From: Hyphomicrobiales bacterium
GTDB taxonomy: Bacteria; Pseudomonadota; Alphaproteobacteria; Rhizobiales; Rhizobiaceae
NCBI GenBank assembly: GCA_900468285.1
Contig: UBTF01000008.1
Span: forward strand, 333,504-397,503
DNA length: 64,000 nt
Reading direction: 5' to 3'
Below are positions 27,284 to 36,595 of the stretch, piece by piece (the first letter of the stretch is position 1; the number at the start of each line of letters is the position of its first letter). Both the position numbers and the translations under genes were made by a program. Below the pieces are notes generated by a model. It was not told where the DNA came from, searched no databases, and saw nothing but the letters and a program-made list of their open reading frames with translations.

Positions 27284-28642
27284 ATGCCCGCCAGATATAG
27301 AAAAATGAAGATGTTGCGCCGTACCCGTGTGGTGTGGGGTAACTGGCAGGTCTGGAAGCCGCGTGCGATTTTCTGGACCGGTGCGCTTGCCGTCGGTGTG
27401 ATCAGTGTCGCCTTTGCGAAAATGGCGGACTGGGCGCAGCATCTGTTTTTCTCGGTAACATCGTCGGGTACGTGGGCCTTTCTGCTGCCGCTTCTCATCA
27501 CGCCGATTGGCTTTGCCCTTTGCGCCTGGCTGTCCATCAAGGTCTTCCCCAATTCCGGCGGCAGCGGCATCCCGCAGGCCATCGCGGCGCGACATTTCCA
27601 CGAGGATGAGGATCGCTCCCGCCTGCTGTCGCTGAAACTGGCATTCGGCAAGATTATTCTGACGATTGCAGGGCTTCTGTCCGGGGCATCGATAGGGCGT
27701 GAGGGGCCGACCGTGCAGGTGGGGGCCTCCATCATGCTGCAGGCAGCAAGGCTTGGCGGCATGGCGCAGGCCAGAGGTCTTATTCTGGCGGGCTCCGCCG
27801 CCGGCATCGCTGCCGCTTTCAACACGCCGCTCGCAGGCATTGTCTTCGCCATCGAGGAAATGGGCCGTACCTATGAAGCGCGGTCCAACGGGCTCGTGCT
27901 CACGGCGGTCATTCTCTCTGGTCTGGCGTCGCTTGGCCTCGTCGGCACCTATACCTATTTCGGAACGAGCAGCGTCTCGGCCCAGACCGCAGCCGACTGG
28001 GGGCTGGTGCTGGTCTGCGGGATCGGAGGCGGATTGTTCGGTGCCGTTTTCAGCGCCTTCGCACTCAAGGCTTCGCAGCGCATTCGCCGCTGGAGCCATA
28101 GCGTGCCTCTCAAGCGTATGCTTATCGTTGCCGCTCTCTGCGGACTGGCCTCAGCCGTGATTGGTGTTGCCACCGGTGGCGCGACCTTCGGCACCGGTTA
28201 CGAACAGGCGCGTTCCGCTATCGAGGGTCATGCTGCCCCAAGCTTCTTCTTTCTCGAAAAGCTGGCGGCCACCTTCCTGTCGATGATGTCAGGGATTCCA
28301 GGCGGCATATTTGCGCCTTCCCTGTCTGTCGGGGCGGGCTTCGGCAGCACCGTGGCGTCGGTTCTGGGCACCAGCATCGGGCTTGGTGCCATACTGGGCA
28401 TGGCGGGTTATTTTGCGGGCGTGGTTCAGGCGCCCATGACGGCCTTCGTCATCATTCTGGAGATGACGGGAAACCATGAGGCGCTGATCCCCATCATGGC
28501 CGCATCGATGCTTGGCTATCTCACATCGCGCATGGTTTCAGCAGAGCCGCTCTATCACGGCCTGTCGCGCGTCTTCATCGCGCAGGGCATAAGGGCAAAG
28601 CGGGCCAATCGCAGCGGCGAGGAACGTCACACGCCCAGCTGA
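27284..28642 (+). CDS. ClC-family chloride channel or Cl-/H+ antiporter
   Basis: A 452-residue membrane protein with about ten hydrophobic segments. The three selectivity motifs are GSGIP (residues 93-97), GREGP (138-142, with gating Glu140) and GIPGGIFAPSL. A second glutamate in IVFAIEEM corresponds to the proton-transfer residue of ClC antiporters, so an exchanger is more likely than a channel. It lies after betIBA and may serve osmotic or acid stress. Its last 16 bases overlap the end of the opposite DUF3750 gene. Confidence 0.92.
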   Translation: MPARYRKMKMLRRTRVVWGNWQVWKPRAIFWTGALAVGVISVAFAKMADWAQHLFFSVTSSGTWAFLLPLLITPIGFALCAWLSIKVFPNSGGSGIPQAIAARHFHEDEDRSRLLSLKLAFGKIILTIAGLLSGASIGREGPTVQVGASIMLQAARLGGMAQARGLILAGSAAGIAAAFNTPLAGIVFAIEEMGRTYEARSNGLVLTAVILSGLASLGLVGTYTYFGTSSVSAQTAADWGLVLVCGIGGGLFGAVFSAFALKASQRIRRWSHSVPLKRMLIVAALCGLASAVIGVATGGATFGTGYEQARSAIEGHAAPSFFFLEKLAATFLSMMSGIPGGIFAPSLSVGAGFGSTVASVLGTSIGLGAILGMAGYFAGVVQAPMTAFVIILEMTGNHEALIPIMAASMLGYLTSRMVSAEPLYHGLSRVFIAQGIRAKRANRSGEERHTPS

Positions 28643-29400
28643 TAACCGGTGCCGAAGTAGCCGAGGCCGGGGATCTTTATCCCGGGATTGACCACGTCAA
28701 ACCCTGCGACGAGCCCTAGAAAATTCAGCTCAAAACCGCTGCGCACGCCCGCAGAGACACCCAGCAAGCCGCCAAGCGAAAGGCTGATGTCCTTCCAGTC
28801 ATCGGCGACATGGATGAACGCGCCATTGGGAAGATAATCGCGACCGACAGCATCGGGCGGCAGGACGACGCCCAGTTCCGGCACGCTGCGCAGCACATGA
28901 GCAACGAAGGTGTTCGAGTTCGGGCCGGGATAGATGTGGTAGCCACCGGGTTCCCCATAGGGATAGTCTTCAATCGCTTTTTCGATTTTCGGTATCAGCC
29001 TTGCTGCTTCCTCGCCATGCAGCTCCAGCACGCGTCTTGGCATGTTGGAATACCAATAGGCGTCCGGCGGATAGGCGTTGCGGCGAATGGGCGTGCCCCA
29101 GCCAACCTTGTCATATCGTTCGTAACGCGCAGCCCCCTCCTGCTTCGTCACGATCCAGGCATGGCTTGCAATTGAGCCCTTGAGCCCGCCGGTCATGGCC
29201 GAATAGACATAAATGGCAGCGGGGTTGTCGGCTTTGGCTTCCGGCAGAATGCCCGCCGAGGACCAGCGCGCATTGCGGTAGCCTGTCGGGTGTTCCTTCA
29301 TCGCCCATAAACCGGCTGACGCCAGCGCGGGCAGAAGATAAATGAGGAAAACGGCAACGACGAAACGTTTGGCGAATTTCAATTGGGCGATCTCGTGCAT
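28627..29400 (-). CDS. DUF3750 family membrane-anchored protein
   Basis: A 257-residue protein. An N-terminal helix (FVVAVFLIYLLPALASAGLWA) anchors it, and the outer part includes HAWIVTKQEGAARYERYDKVGWG and YHIYPGPNSNTFVAHVLR, in which His, Asn and Cys/Thr-like positions recall permuted papain-fold (NlpC-like) enzymes. The family is DUF3750 and its function is not known. The frame stays open to 29514, but ATG 29400 precedes the start of the hydrophobic region. It is divergent from the asparaginase gene. Confidence 0.8.
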   Translation of the reverse strand: MHEIAQLKFAKRFVVAVFLIYLLPALASAGLWAMKEHPTGYRNARWSSAGILPEAKADNPAAIYVYSAMTGGLKGSIASHAWIVTKQEGAARYERYDKVGWGTPIRRNAYPPDAYWYSNMPRRVLELHGEEAARLIPKIEKAIEDYPYGEPGGYHIYPGPNSNTFVAHVLRSVPELGVVLPPDAVGRDYLPNGAFIHVADDWKDISLSLGGLLGVSAGVRSGFELNFLGLVAGFDVVNPGIKIPGLGYFGTGYQLGV

Positions 29401-29457
29401 CGTGGAGACAATTGCTCTAAACAATGGTGTCAAATCCGTATTTTTTGAGGCCAGACC

Positions 29458-30459
29458 ATGCACAACCCCGTTACCGTCGAAGTCACCCGCGGCAATATTG
29501 TCGAAAGCCGCCATCGGGGCATGGCGGTGGTCGTGGATGGCGATGGTTCAGTGCTGCTGTCGGCAGGGGATGTGGATGCTGCCGTGTTTCCGCGTTCTGC
29601 CTGCAAGGCAATGCAGGCGCTGCCACTGATCGAAAGCGGCGCTGCTGATGCCTACGGGTTCGGCAATCGCGAGCTTGCCCTTGCCTGTTCCTCCCATTCC
29701 GGCGAGGACGCCCATGTGGAACTTGCCGCCGCCATGCTCGCCAAGGCGGGACGCGATGTCGACAGCCTGGAATGCGGCGCGCACTGGTCTTCGGACCAGA
29801 AAACCATCATTCATCAGGCCCGGACCCTGGAAAAGCCGACGGCACTGCATAACAACTGCTCGGGCAAGCACTCCGGTTTCGTCTGCACATGCTGCCATAC
29901 CGGCACCGATCCGCAGGGATATGTGGGCTATGACCATCCTCTCCAGCAGCAAATTCGTGCGACCATGCAAAGCCTGATGGGCGAAGCCATTGGCCACGAC
30001 AATTGCGGCATCGATGGATGCTCCATTCCCAATTATGCCATTCCGCTGAAAAGCCTCGCGTACGGCTTTGCCAGAATGGCGACGGGGCGGGGGCTGGAGG
30101 CGGTCCGTGCGCAGGCATCCCGTCGTTTGATGGAGGCCTGCATGGCAGAACCCTTCTATGTGGCTGGAACTGGCCGCACCTGCACGAGGCTGATGGAAAT
30201 TGACCCCGGCAGGATCTTTGCCAAGACGGGGGCGGAAGGCGTCTTCGTCGCGGCGCTTCCGCAACAGGGGCTGGCCATGGCGGTGAAATGCGAAGACGGC
30301 ACCACGCGTGCCGCCGAAGCCATGATTGCAGCCCTGCTTGCGCGCTACATGGAAAAGGACAGCGCCGCGCAGAACAGGATGATGGCCATGGCAAACCGTT
30401 CCATGAAGAACTGGAACGGCATCACCGTTGGCGAAATCCGGGTTACCTCAGCGCTCTGA
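29458..30459 (+). CDS. L-asparaginase, rhizobial (class 3, ReAII/ReAV) type
   Basis: A 333-residue enzyme that hydrolyses asparagine to aspartate and ammonia. It belongs to the rhizobial class, unrelated to the E. coli enzymes: FPRSACKAM supplies the Ser47-Lys50 pair, ACSSHSGE the second serine site, NNCSGKHSG contributes Cys134 and Lys137, and DNCGIDGCS Cys188; these correspond to the catalytic and zinc residues described for R. etli ReAV. The C-terminal Lys in MAVKCEDG completes the second dyad. The start ATG follows a weak ribosome site. The adjacent GST gene lies tail to tail. Confidence 0.92.
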   Translation: MHNPVTVEVTRGNIVESRHRGMAVVVDGDGSVLLSAGDVDAAVFPRSACKAMQALPLIESGAADAYGFGNRELALACSSHSGEDAHVELAAAMLAKAGRDVDSLECGAHWSSDQKTIIHQARTLEKPTALHNNCSGKHSGFVCTCCHTGTDPQGYVGYDHPLQQQIRATMQSLMGEAIGHDNCGIDGCSIPNYAIPLKSLAYGFARMATGRGLEAVRAQASRRLMEACMAEPFYVAGTGRTCTRLMEIDPGRIFAKTGAEGVFVAALPQQGLAMAVKCEDGTTRAAEAMIAALLARYMEKDSAAQNRMMAMANRSMKNWNGITVGEIRVTSAL

Positions 30460-31119
30460 TCACGCCGCTTCGCTGTCGCGGGCGCTCCACATCGCCTTGA
30501 AGGCGGCGCGGCTCTGGCACCGGTCCAGCCAGGCCTTAACGACCGGGTTTGCCTCAAACAACGGCGTGTGCGCCTGCGCATAGCGCACGACCTCGGCAAC
30601 ATTGATATCGGCAACGCTGAAGCGGTTTCCGACGAGATACTCATTTTCGGAAAGATGCTGTTCCAGAACCTTGAAAGGACGGCGCAGAAGGCGCGCGGCC
30701 ACTTCTATGACGGCCTGGCCCGCATCTGTATTGGCAAGCCCCTCCGACACGGTGGACGAAATCTTCAGCGCATTGGTTTCGATTTCCGTTGCCGCGAAGA
30801 AGGACCACTGCATCATTTGCGCGTCTTCGGCCAGATCAGCGGGCGCAACGGCGGTGCCGTGCTTGCGGGCAAGATAGAGGTTGATGGCCATGGATTCATA
30901 AAGAACCATGCCGTCATCTTCTATGCAGGGAATGGTGCCCATGGGGTTGATCGCCAGAAAGGATGGCGTCAGCGTGTTCATCGGAGCGTTGGCTGCCAGT
31001 GGATCTTCCACCCGTCTGGCCTGAATGACAGGCACCAGTTTGAAATTCAGCCCCAACTCGCCCGCCAGCCACAAGGTGCGCGTGGCGCGAGACCGGTAGA
31101 CACCGTAAATTTTCAGCAT
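30460..31119 (-). CDS. Glutathione S-transferase
   Basis: A 219-residue glutathione transferase. The thioredoxin-like N-terminal domain begins [36 protein letters not shown] has the cis-Pro and the Glu-Ser pair that hold glutathione. The C-terminal helical domain includes [20 protein letters not shown]. Its stop is adjacent to that of the asparaginase gene. It probably detoxifies electrophiles, but no substrate can be assigned. Confidence 0.9.
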   Translation of the reverse strand: MLKIYGVYRSRATRTLWLAGELGLNFKLVPVIQARRVEDPLAANAPMNTLTPSFLAINPMGTIPCIEDDGMVLYESMAINLYLARKHGTAVAPADLAEDAQMMQWSFFAATEIETNALKISSTVSEGLANTDAGQAVIEVAARLLRRPFKVLEQHLSENEYLVGNRFSVADINVAEVVRYAQAHTPLFEANPVVKAWLDRCQSRAAFKAMWSARDSEAA

Positions 31120-31408
31120 TTGAAACCCCCTTCGATCGCTGCGGCCAAGCTATTGCCGGTAGCGCCAAAACGGAAGCGGGATTGTTCTTCCTATACACGT
31201 TTTTTCTAAATCTAGCTCACAGCTTTCGATTGCATTTAAGTCGAATCATAGCTATCTGCGACTATATTGCAGCATAATAGTTCAATTCCAAATATACTTT
31301 CCGCTGGGGTCAGTTTAAGATCTACTTTAATAAGGCATAAGTAATTCTATGCCAATATCGCTGGCGCAGCACTGTTTGCTAGGGCATGGTGGCGATCGTG
31401 GGGCAATA

Positions 31409-32908
31409 ATGACCGGCGAAGGTGGAACAGTTAAGGATCCTTGCGCAATGCGTGAAGAAAATAGCGCTCGCTTGCTTGACGTGCAGGCACTGGCTGCAAA
31501 TCTTCTTGAACCTGGGATAGCCGATCCTCGGCTCGCTTACCTGCTCGACAACATTCCCGAAATTGTATTCCTCAAGGATATGGATGGCTACTTCACCTAC
31601 CTGAATGCCGCTGCACTCGCGGGCCTCGACCATGTCCCCTTCAAGAAGGGAAGATTGACAATATTCGACATGGTTCCGCCGGATGCCGCGCGGGCTATAG
31701 ACGCCATGGAACGCCGTATCATGGAGACCGGCGAAAGCGTTTATGACGCAGAGGAGCGCATCTGCAAGGATGGAAATATCCGCTGGTTTTCAGCCAGTCG
31801 CATTCCCATTCGCGACGCGCAGGGAAACATCATCGGCCTGGCCGGTATCTCGCGCGATATCACCGCCGCCAAATGGCAGGAAACATTGCGCCGCAGCCAC
31901 GCCTCGCTGCTGGAGATGATTGTCCACGGTCAGCCCTTGCCGACAATTCTTGAGGGTGCGGTCAATACTGTCGAAAACATTCTGGATAATCTGCGCGGTT
32001 CCGTTCTGCTGGTCGAGCAGGGGCGCCTGCGAAACGGCGCAGCGCCATCGCTGCCTGCGGCCTATACGGCACTCATCGATGGCATCGAGATAGGACCCGA
32101 GGTGGGCTCCTGCGGCACGGCAGCCTGGCATAGAGAGCCCGTCTATGTCAGCGATACCTATCAGGACAGGCTCTGGAAAAACTATGTGGACACCGCAATG
32201 CTTCACGGTCTGCGCTCCTGTTGGTCCACGCCCATCTTTGGAAATGGCGGAGTGCTTCTCGGCACGTTTGCGCTTTATTCCGGCACTGTCAGGATGCCGA
32301 CCCAGATTGAAAAAGAAATCATCGAGATGGCGACGAATATCGCCGGGATCGCGATTGACCGACGCCGCGCTGAAGACCGTGTGCATTTCCTCGCGCATCA
32401 CGATCCTCTGACGGGGCTTTCCAACCGTAACCTGTTCTGGAGCCAGTTTCATCGGGCCATCCACGAAGCCAGACGCGAAGACCGGCTGGTTGCGGTCAGC
32501 TATATCGATCTCGATAATTTCAAGGAAATCAACGATCTGCACGGACATGCGGTCGGAGACCTCGTATTGCGCACTCTTGCAGAACGGATCACCAGCTGCA
32601 TTCGCGCCTCCGATATTGCCGTCAGGCTTGGCGGTGACGAGTTTGCCATCATCTTCAGCAACCCGAGGCATGATGAAATCGGGATATTGAACAGGTTGGA
32701 GAGCATCCGCAAACGCGCGGCAGAGCCCATTCCAATCGAAAACGGATCGGTCAGCGTCACCTGTTCGTCCGGCACGGCTTTTTACCCCGGCGATGGAGAC
32801 ACGCCGGAGGCTTTGCTCGCAAAGGCGGATGCGGCCATGTATCAGGCCAAGAAGCAGGGCAGGAACGGTGTGCGCTTCTTCGACCAGACCTTCGGATCGG
32901 GCATCTGA
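31409..32908 (+). CDS. PAS-GAF diguanylate cyclase
   Basis: A 499-residue cytoplasmic protein. A PAS domain (LLDNIPEIVFLKDMDGYFTYLN, ending in GNIIGLAGISRDITAAK) is followed by a GAF domain (residues about 165-320; SCGTAAWHREPVYVSDTY) and a C-terminal GGDEF domain with the intact site RLGGDEF near residue 408. An RxxD inhibitory site (RASD) lies five residues before it. It should make cyclic di-GMP under the control of the two sensor domains. ATG 31409 has GGGG 8 bases upstream; the longer frame from 31349 is possible. Confidence 0.9.
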   Translation: MTGEGGTVKDPCAMREENSARLLDVQALAANLLEPGIADPRLAYLLDNIPEIVFLKDMDGYFTYLNAAALAGLDHVPFKKGRLTIFDMVPPDAARAIDAMERRIMETGESVYDAEERICKDGNIRWFSASRIPIRDAQGNIIGLAGISRDITAAKWQETLRRSHASLLEMIVHGQPLPTILEGAVNTVENILDNLRGSVLLVEQGRLRNGAAPSLPAAYTALIDGIEIGPEVGSCGTAAWHREPVYVSDTYQDRLWKNYVDTAMLHGLRSCWSTPIFGNGGVLLGTFALYSGTVRMPTQIEKEIIEMATNIAGIAIDRRRAEDRVHFLAHHDPLTGLSNRNLFWSQFHRAIHEARREDRLVAVSYIDLDNFKEINDLHGHAVGDLVLRTLAERITSCIRASDIAVRLGGDEFAIIFSNPRHDEIGILNRLESIRKRAAEPIPIENGSVSVTCSSGTAFYPGDGDTPEALLAKADAAMYQAKKQGRNGVRFFDQTFGSGI

Positions 32909-33085
32909 CGCCTGCGGCAGTTTGCCTCAAAGCGTATGAAATTCTGGCGTAAGCTATAGTCATAATTGATTATTATGCAAGTCGAACAAGGCGCAGAGCG
33001 CCGTTCGACGACCCGCGTTTGATCTCGCGCAATTTCAGCAATCGAGCATATCGTACTCTGCCATCGACAAAAGATGGAGATTCCG

Positions 33086-33283
33086 ATGAGAGATTCGCAG
33101 ACAGTTTTCGATAGCATGATGACGCCCGTCTATGCGGGCGCTGCAATCGCGCTGCTCCTGTCTGTCCGGCAGGTTGATGCATGGCAGAAATCGCGCCGCC
33201 ACCACCAGACGCAGGCTGCGTTGCGCAAGGACGGCCCGGTCAAAACGGCGGCTTCAGCCAGCGTGAAAGCTGCGCTGCCCTGA
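33086..33283 (+). CDS. Small membrane-associated protein of unknown function
   Basis: A 65-residue protein with a short hydrophobic stretch (PVYAGAAIALLLSV) followed by a basic, Gln/His-rich tail (QKSRRHHQTQAALRK). ATG 33086 has GGAG 7 bases upstream. I do not recognise a family. It is unusual in being basic, and it stands alone. Confidence 0.5.
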   Translation: MRDSQTVFDSMMTPVYAGAAIALLLSVRQVDAWQKSRRHHQTQAALRKDGPVKTAASASVKAALP

Positions 33284-33316
33284 ATGCGCCTTTCGCCTGT
33301 CAGCTGAATTTGAGGA

Positions 33317-33859
33317 CTAGCTGCGGGGAGGGCAGACCCTTGTCTCGCCCGTCAGGCTGACGGCATCCGGCATCAGGCGCTTTTCGAATCGACCGATGAA
33401 GCGATCGAACAATCTGGCAAAGGCTTCCACATCGTCGGCGGGCCAGTCGCTGACGACATCGTTGATGAGGCTGATCTTTGCGCTGTGCATTTCCGCCAGA
33501 ATGCTGCTGCCCAGGGGGGTGATCTCGATCACGCTGCGGCGTCCGTCCTCCTGACAGACATCACGTTTCAGTAGGCCCCGGCCTACCATTTCCGCGACGA
33601 CGCGACTGCCGCGCGACGGATCGAGCCGCATTGCTTCGGCAATCGAACCGACGGTCGATGGCATGTCTGCGCGGCGAACGATATCGAGCACATCGATATG
33701 GGAAAGCTCCAGCCCCGGTGCCAGCTTGGCAATGGCCATGCGGCCGATCACCCGCCGCCCGATCATCAAACGCATACGTGTCATCGTATTGCTGATATCC
33801 AGCACCATGTCGGGATCAGCCTTTCCCAAATTCTGTGCCGCTGCTGCGTGCTCGTTCAT
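33317..33859 (-). CDS. MarR-family repressor of the adjacent MFS gene
   Basis: A 180-residue winged-helix protein. The central region (LSHIDVLDIVRRADMPSTVGSIAEAMRLDPSRGSRVVAEMVGRGLL and EDGRRSVIEITPLG) is the MarR HTH and wing. The reading frame continues to 34324, inside the MFS gene, but only the ATG at 33859 is consistent with the family. It is divergent from the efflux gene, and an inverted repeat lies between the two. It most likely represses the exporter until a toxic compound binds. Confidence 0.85.
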   Translation of the reverse strand: MNEHAAAAQNLGKADPDMVLDISNTMTRMRLMIGRRVIGRMAIAKLAPGLELSHIDVLDIVRRADMPSTVGSIAEAMRLDPSRGSRVVAEMVGRGLLKRDVCQEDGRRSVIEITPLGSSILAEMHSAKISLINDVVSDWPADDVEAFARLFDRFIGRFEKRLMPDAVSLTGETRVCPPRS

Positions 33860-33918
33860 ATCCCTGCAATCCCCGAACAACTCATCCGTAACTATAGCAC
33901 ACACACGATAATGTGCCA

Positions 33919-33947
33919 TTGACATATATGTGCTAAAGTCACATAAA
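33919..33947 (+). promoter_or_regulatory. MFS promoter with palindrome in the spacer
   Basis: TTGACA (33919-33924) and CATAAA (33942-33947) are 17 bases apart. The palindrome ATGTG-CTAAAGT-CACAT (33928-33944) lies between them, and further GCACA/TGTGC half-sites flank it. This is the expected position for the MarR repressor. Confidence 0.65.
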
Positions 33948-33973
33948 TTGCACATCAAGCGTGAGACCCTCCC

Positions 33974-35500
33974 ATGGATATGTCTGTTACGCCTGTGGCG
34001 CCTCTTGTTCCGGACCGCCGTCGCAGGCTCGTTGTTTTCTTCTTTCTGATGTTTGCCATGTTCATGGCGACGCTCGACAACCAGATTGTATCGACGGCAC
34101 TGCCGACGATTGTCGGGGAATTTGGTGCGCTGGAGCGGTTTGGCTGGATTGGCTCGGCCTATCTTCTGGCCATGAGCACGGTCATGCCCGTCTATGGCAA
34201 GCTGGGAGACCTCTTTGGACGCAAATATGTGATGATGGCCTCCATCGTCATCTTTACGGCGGGTTCGCTGGCCTGCGGGCTTGCATGGTCCATGGACTCG
34301 CTGATTGCCGCCCGCGTGCTGCAAGGTCTAGGCGGCGGCGGCATCATGGTGTCCATATTCTCCGTCAATGCGGATCTGTTCGAGCCCCGCGAAAGAGCCC
34401 GGTATCAGAGCTATTCCAGCCTTGTTATCATGGCGTCCGGCAGCGTCGGTCCCATTCTGGGCGGTACCATGAGCGATCTGTTCGGATGGCGCTCCATCTT
34501 CCTGATCAACCTGCCCATCGGCATCATCGTGCTGACTGGACTGGCCTTCATGCTGCCCTATCGCAGACCGGACCGGCAGCCGAAGATCGACTATCTCGGC
34601 GCCATTCTTCTTGCGCTGACCATTTCCAGCGTCGTCCTCTGGGCCGACAGCTCGCAGCTTTTCGGCTCCATCTTCGCGTGGCAGAGCCTTGGCATTGTCG
34701 CCTTCGGAGCCGTGACCGCCTATCTGTGGGTACAGGTGGAGCGCCGCGCGCCTGAACCTGTCGTGCCGCTGCGGTTGTTCAAGGACAGCACCTTCCCGCT
34801 GTTCATGATTATTTCGCTGGTCAGCGGCGGTTTGGGCATCGGCATGGTCAACTACTATGCGCTGTTCCTGCAAACGACCACCGGCCTGTCGCCGTCGTCT
34901 GCCGGCCTGTTCTTCATCGCCGTGGCTGGCGGCATCGTCATGGGGTCTTTGACCGCAGGGCGGCTGATTTCGAAAACCGGCAGCTACAAGATATTCTCCA
35001 TCATCAGCCTGTCGATTGCTGTCGTGGCCATGCTGTGCCTGTCGCAGGCCCACGCCGGCACACCGCTTTTCGTCATCGCCATCATTCTGTTTGCCCAGGG
35101 TCTGGGCGTTGGCCTCGGCCAACAGGCGCCCATCATCGGGGTCCAGAATTCGGCACCCCGCACGGATGTGGGTGCCGCAAGCGGGGCCGTATCCCTGACC
35201 CGCATGGGCGGAGCGGCCATCACCATCTCCATCTATGGCGCAATCATCTCCGCCAATCTGACGGGGGCGGGTGGCGACATTCCCGGCGTCGGCAAGATAC
35301 AGGAACTGACGCCGAAGATGCTGGCAGAACTGCCGGCGGCTTCGCAGGCTGCGGTGGCAAATCTTTATGCCGGTGCGTTCACGCCGCTATTTCTCGCCGC
35401 CGCCGCCACAGCCGTTATCGGTCTGATTGCTGCGCTCTCCCTGAAAAATGTCCGGCTGCCAGCCGCAGTGGTTGAAAAACCGACGGCTGCGGTAGAGTAG
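33974..35500 (+). CDS. MFS drug exporter, DHA2 (EmrB/QacA) family
   Basis: A 508-residue transporter with about 14 hydrophobic helices. FMATLDNQIVSTALPTIVGEFG (the DHA2 motif with TALP), GKLGDLFGRKYV (motif A) and VASGSVGPILGG-type motif C (IMASGSVGPILGGTMSD) show proton-driven multidrug efflux. The gene is divergent from a MarR repressor. The substrate is unknown. It may be preceded in the membrane by no partner: no membrane-fusion protein is present nearby. Confidence 0.92.
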   Translation: MDMSVTPVAPLVPDRRRRLVVFFFLMFAMFMATLDNQIVSTALPTIVGEFGALERFGWIGSAYLLAMSTVMPVYGKLGDLFGRKYVMMASIVIFTAGSLACGLAWSMDSLIAARVLQGLGGGGIMVSIFSVNADLFEPRERARYQSYSSLVIMASGSVGPILGGTMSDLFGWRSIFLINLPIGIIVLTGLAFMLPYRRPDRQPKIDYLGAILLALTISSVVLWADSSQLFGSIFAWQSLGIVAFGAVTAYLWVQVERRAPEPVVPLRLFKDSTFPLFMIISLVSGGLGIGMVNYYALFLQTTTGLSPSSAGLFFIAVAGGIVMGSLTAGRLISKTGSYKIFSIISLSIAVVAMLCLSQAHAGTPLFVIAIILFAQGLGVGLGQQAPIIGVQNSAPRTDVGAASGAVSLTRMGGAAITISIYGAIISANLTGAGGDIPGVGKIQELTPKMLAELPAASQAAVANLYAGAFTPLFLAAAATAVIGLIAALSLKNVRLPAAVVEKPTAAVE

Positions 35501-35580
35501 GCTCATCGAAAACATGGCGGGTGAGGAACGGGTTGCCAATGTGAGCGTTTCTTCCATCCACGCCGTCATCGAATGAGCCC

Positions 35581-36591
35581 ATGAAGCCAGACAAATTGCT
35601 CTACCCCACGCCAAAGGGGCTTTATTGCCCGGTAGGCGACTTTTACGTGGATCCTGTTCGTCCGGTTCCGCGCGCCTTGATCACGCACGGTCACTCTGAC
35701 CATGCCCGCGCGGGACATGAGAAGGTGCTGGCGACGCGCCAGACGCTCGACATCATGCGCATCCGCTACGGCGAGGATTTCACATCGGGCGAGCAGGCGG
35801 TAGGCTTTGGCGAGACGGTTGAGGTAAACGGCGTAAGAGTTGGCTTCCACCCGGCCGGGCATGTCCTTGGTTCGGCCCAGATTTCCATCGAACACGCTGG
35901 CACCCGCATCGTTGCGTCAGGGGATTACAAGCGTGGTGTCGACCCCACCTGCGCACCCTTTGAGCCGGTCAAATGCGATGTCTTCATCACCGAGGCGACC
36001 TTCGGTCTGCCGGTCTTTCACCATCCCAAACCCGCCCGCGAGATTGCCAAGCTGCTGACATCCATTCGGCAGTTTCCCGAAAGAACGCATCTAGTCGGGG
36101 CCTACTCCCTCGGCAAGGCGCAGCGGGTGCTGCGCCTCCTGCGCGACAATGGTTATCGCGAGCCCGTCTATATCCATGGCGCGCTGGCACGGCTGTGCGA
36201 CTACTATATTTCTCAGGGTATCGACCTGGGAGAGCTCAAGCCAGCCACGCTTGAAAAGAGCAATCCGGCCCAGTTCAAGGGCGCAATCGTCGTTGGGCCT
36301 CCATCCGCCTTTCAGGAAAAATGGGCCCGTCGCTTCAACGAACCGCTGATTTCCTTCGCGTCAGGTTGGATGATGGTGCGCCAGCGGGCAAAGCAGGGCG
36401 GCGTGGAATTGCCTCTTGTTATCTCCGATCACTGCGACTGGCCGGAACTGCTGGAAACGATCAAGGAAGTTGCGCCGTCTCAGGTCTGGGTCACGCATGG
36501 GCGCGAGGAGGCGCTGGTGCGATGGTGCGAGTTGCAGGGCATTCCGGCAAGGCCGCTGCATCTTGTCGGCTACGAGGATGAGGGGGATTGA
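35581..36591 (+). CDS. Ligase-associated DNA exonuclease (MBL fold)
   Basis: A 336-residue beta-CASP-like MBL-fold protein. ITHGHSDHA, FHPAGHVLGSAQI, ASGDYKRGVDP and VISDHCDWPELLE give the metal-binding residues. The family is the exonuclease found next to ATP-dependent DNA ligases in many proteobacteria and proposed to act with them in DNA repair. Its TGA overlaps the first of two ATG codons of the ligase gene, so they are coupled. The other two genes of the usual four-gene set, a DEXH helicase and the phosphoesterase PdeM, are not in this window. Confidence 0.9.
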   Translation: MKPDKLLYPTPKGLYCPVGDFYVDPVRPVPRALITHGHSDHARAGHEKVLATRQTLDIMRIRYGEDFTSGEQAVGFGETVEVNGVRVGFHPAGHVLGSAQISIEHAGTRIVASGDYKRGVDPTCAPFEPVKCDVFITEATFGLPVFHHPKPAREIAKLLTSIRQFPERTHLVGAYSLGKAQRVLRLLRDNGYREPVYIHGALARLCDYYISQGIDLGELKPATLEKSNPAQFKGAIVVGPPSAFQEKWARRFNEPLISFASGWMMVRQRAKQGGVELPLVISDHCDWPELLETIKEVAPSQVWVTHGREEALVRWCELQGIPARPLHLVGYEDEGD

Positions 36592-36595
36592 TGGC

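Noticed and set aside
34328..35122. Minus-strand open frame within the MFS gene
   Set aside because: Low-complexity Gln/Asp/Gly-rich translation typical of an antisense frame of a membrane protein gene.
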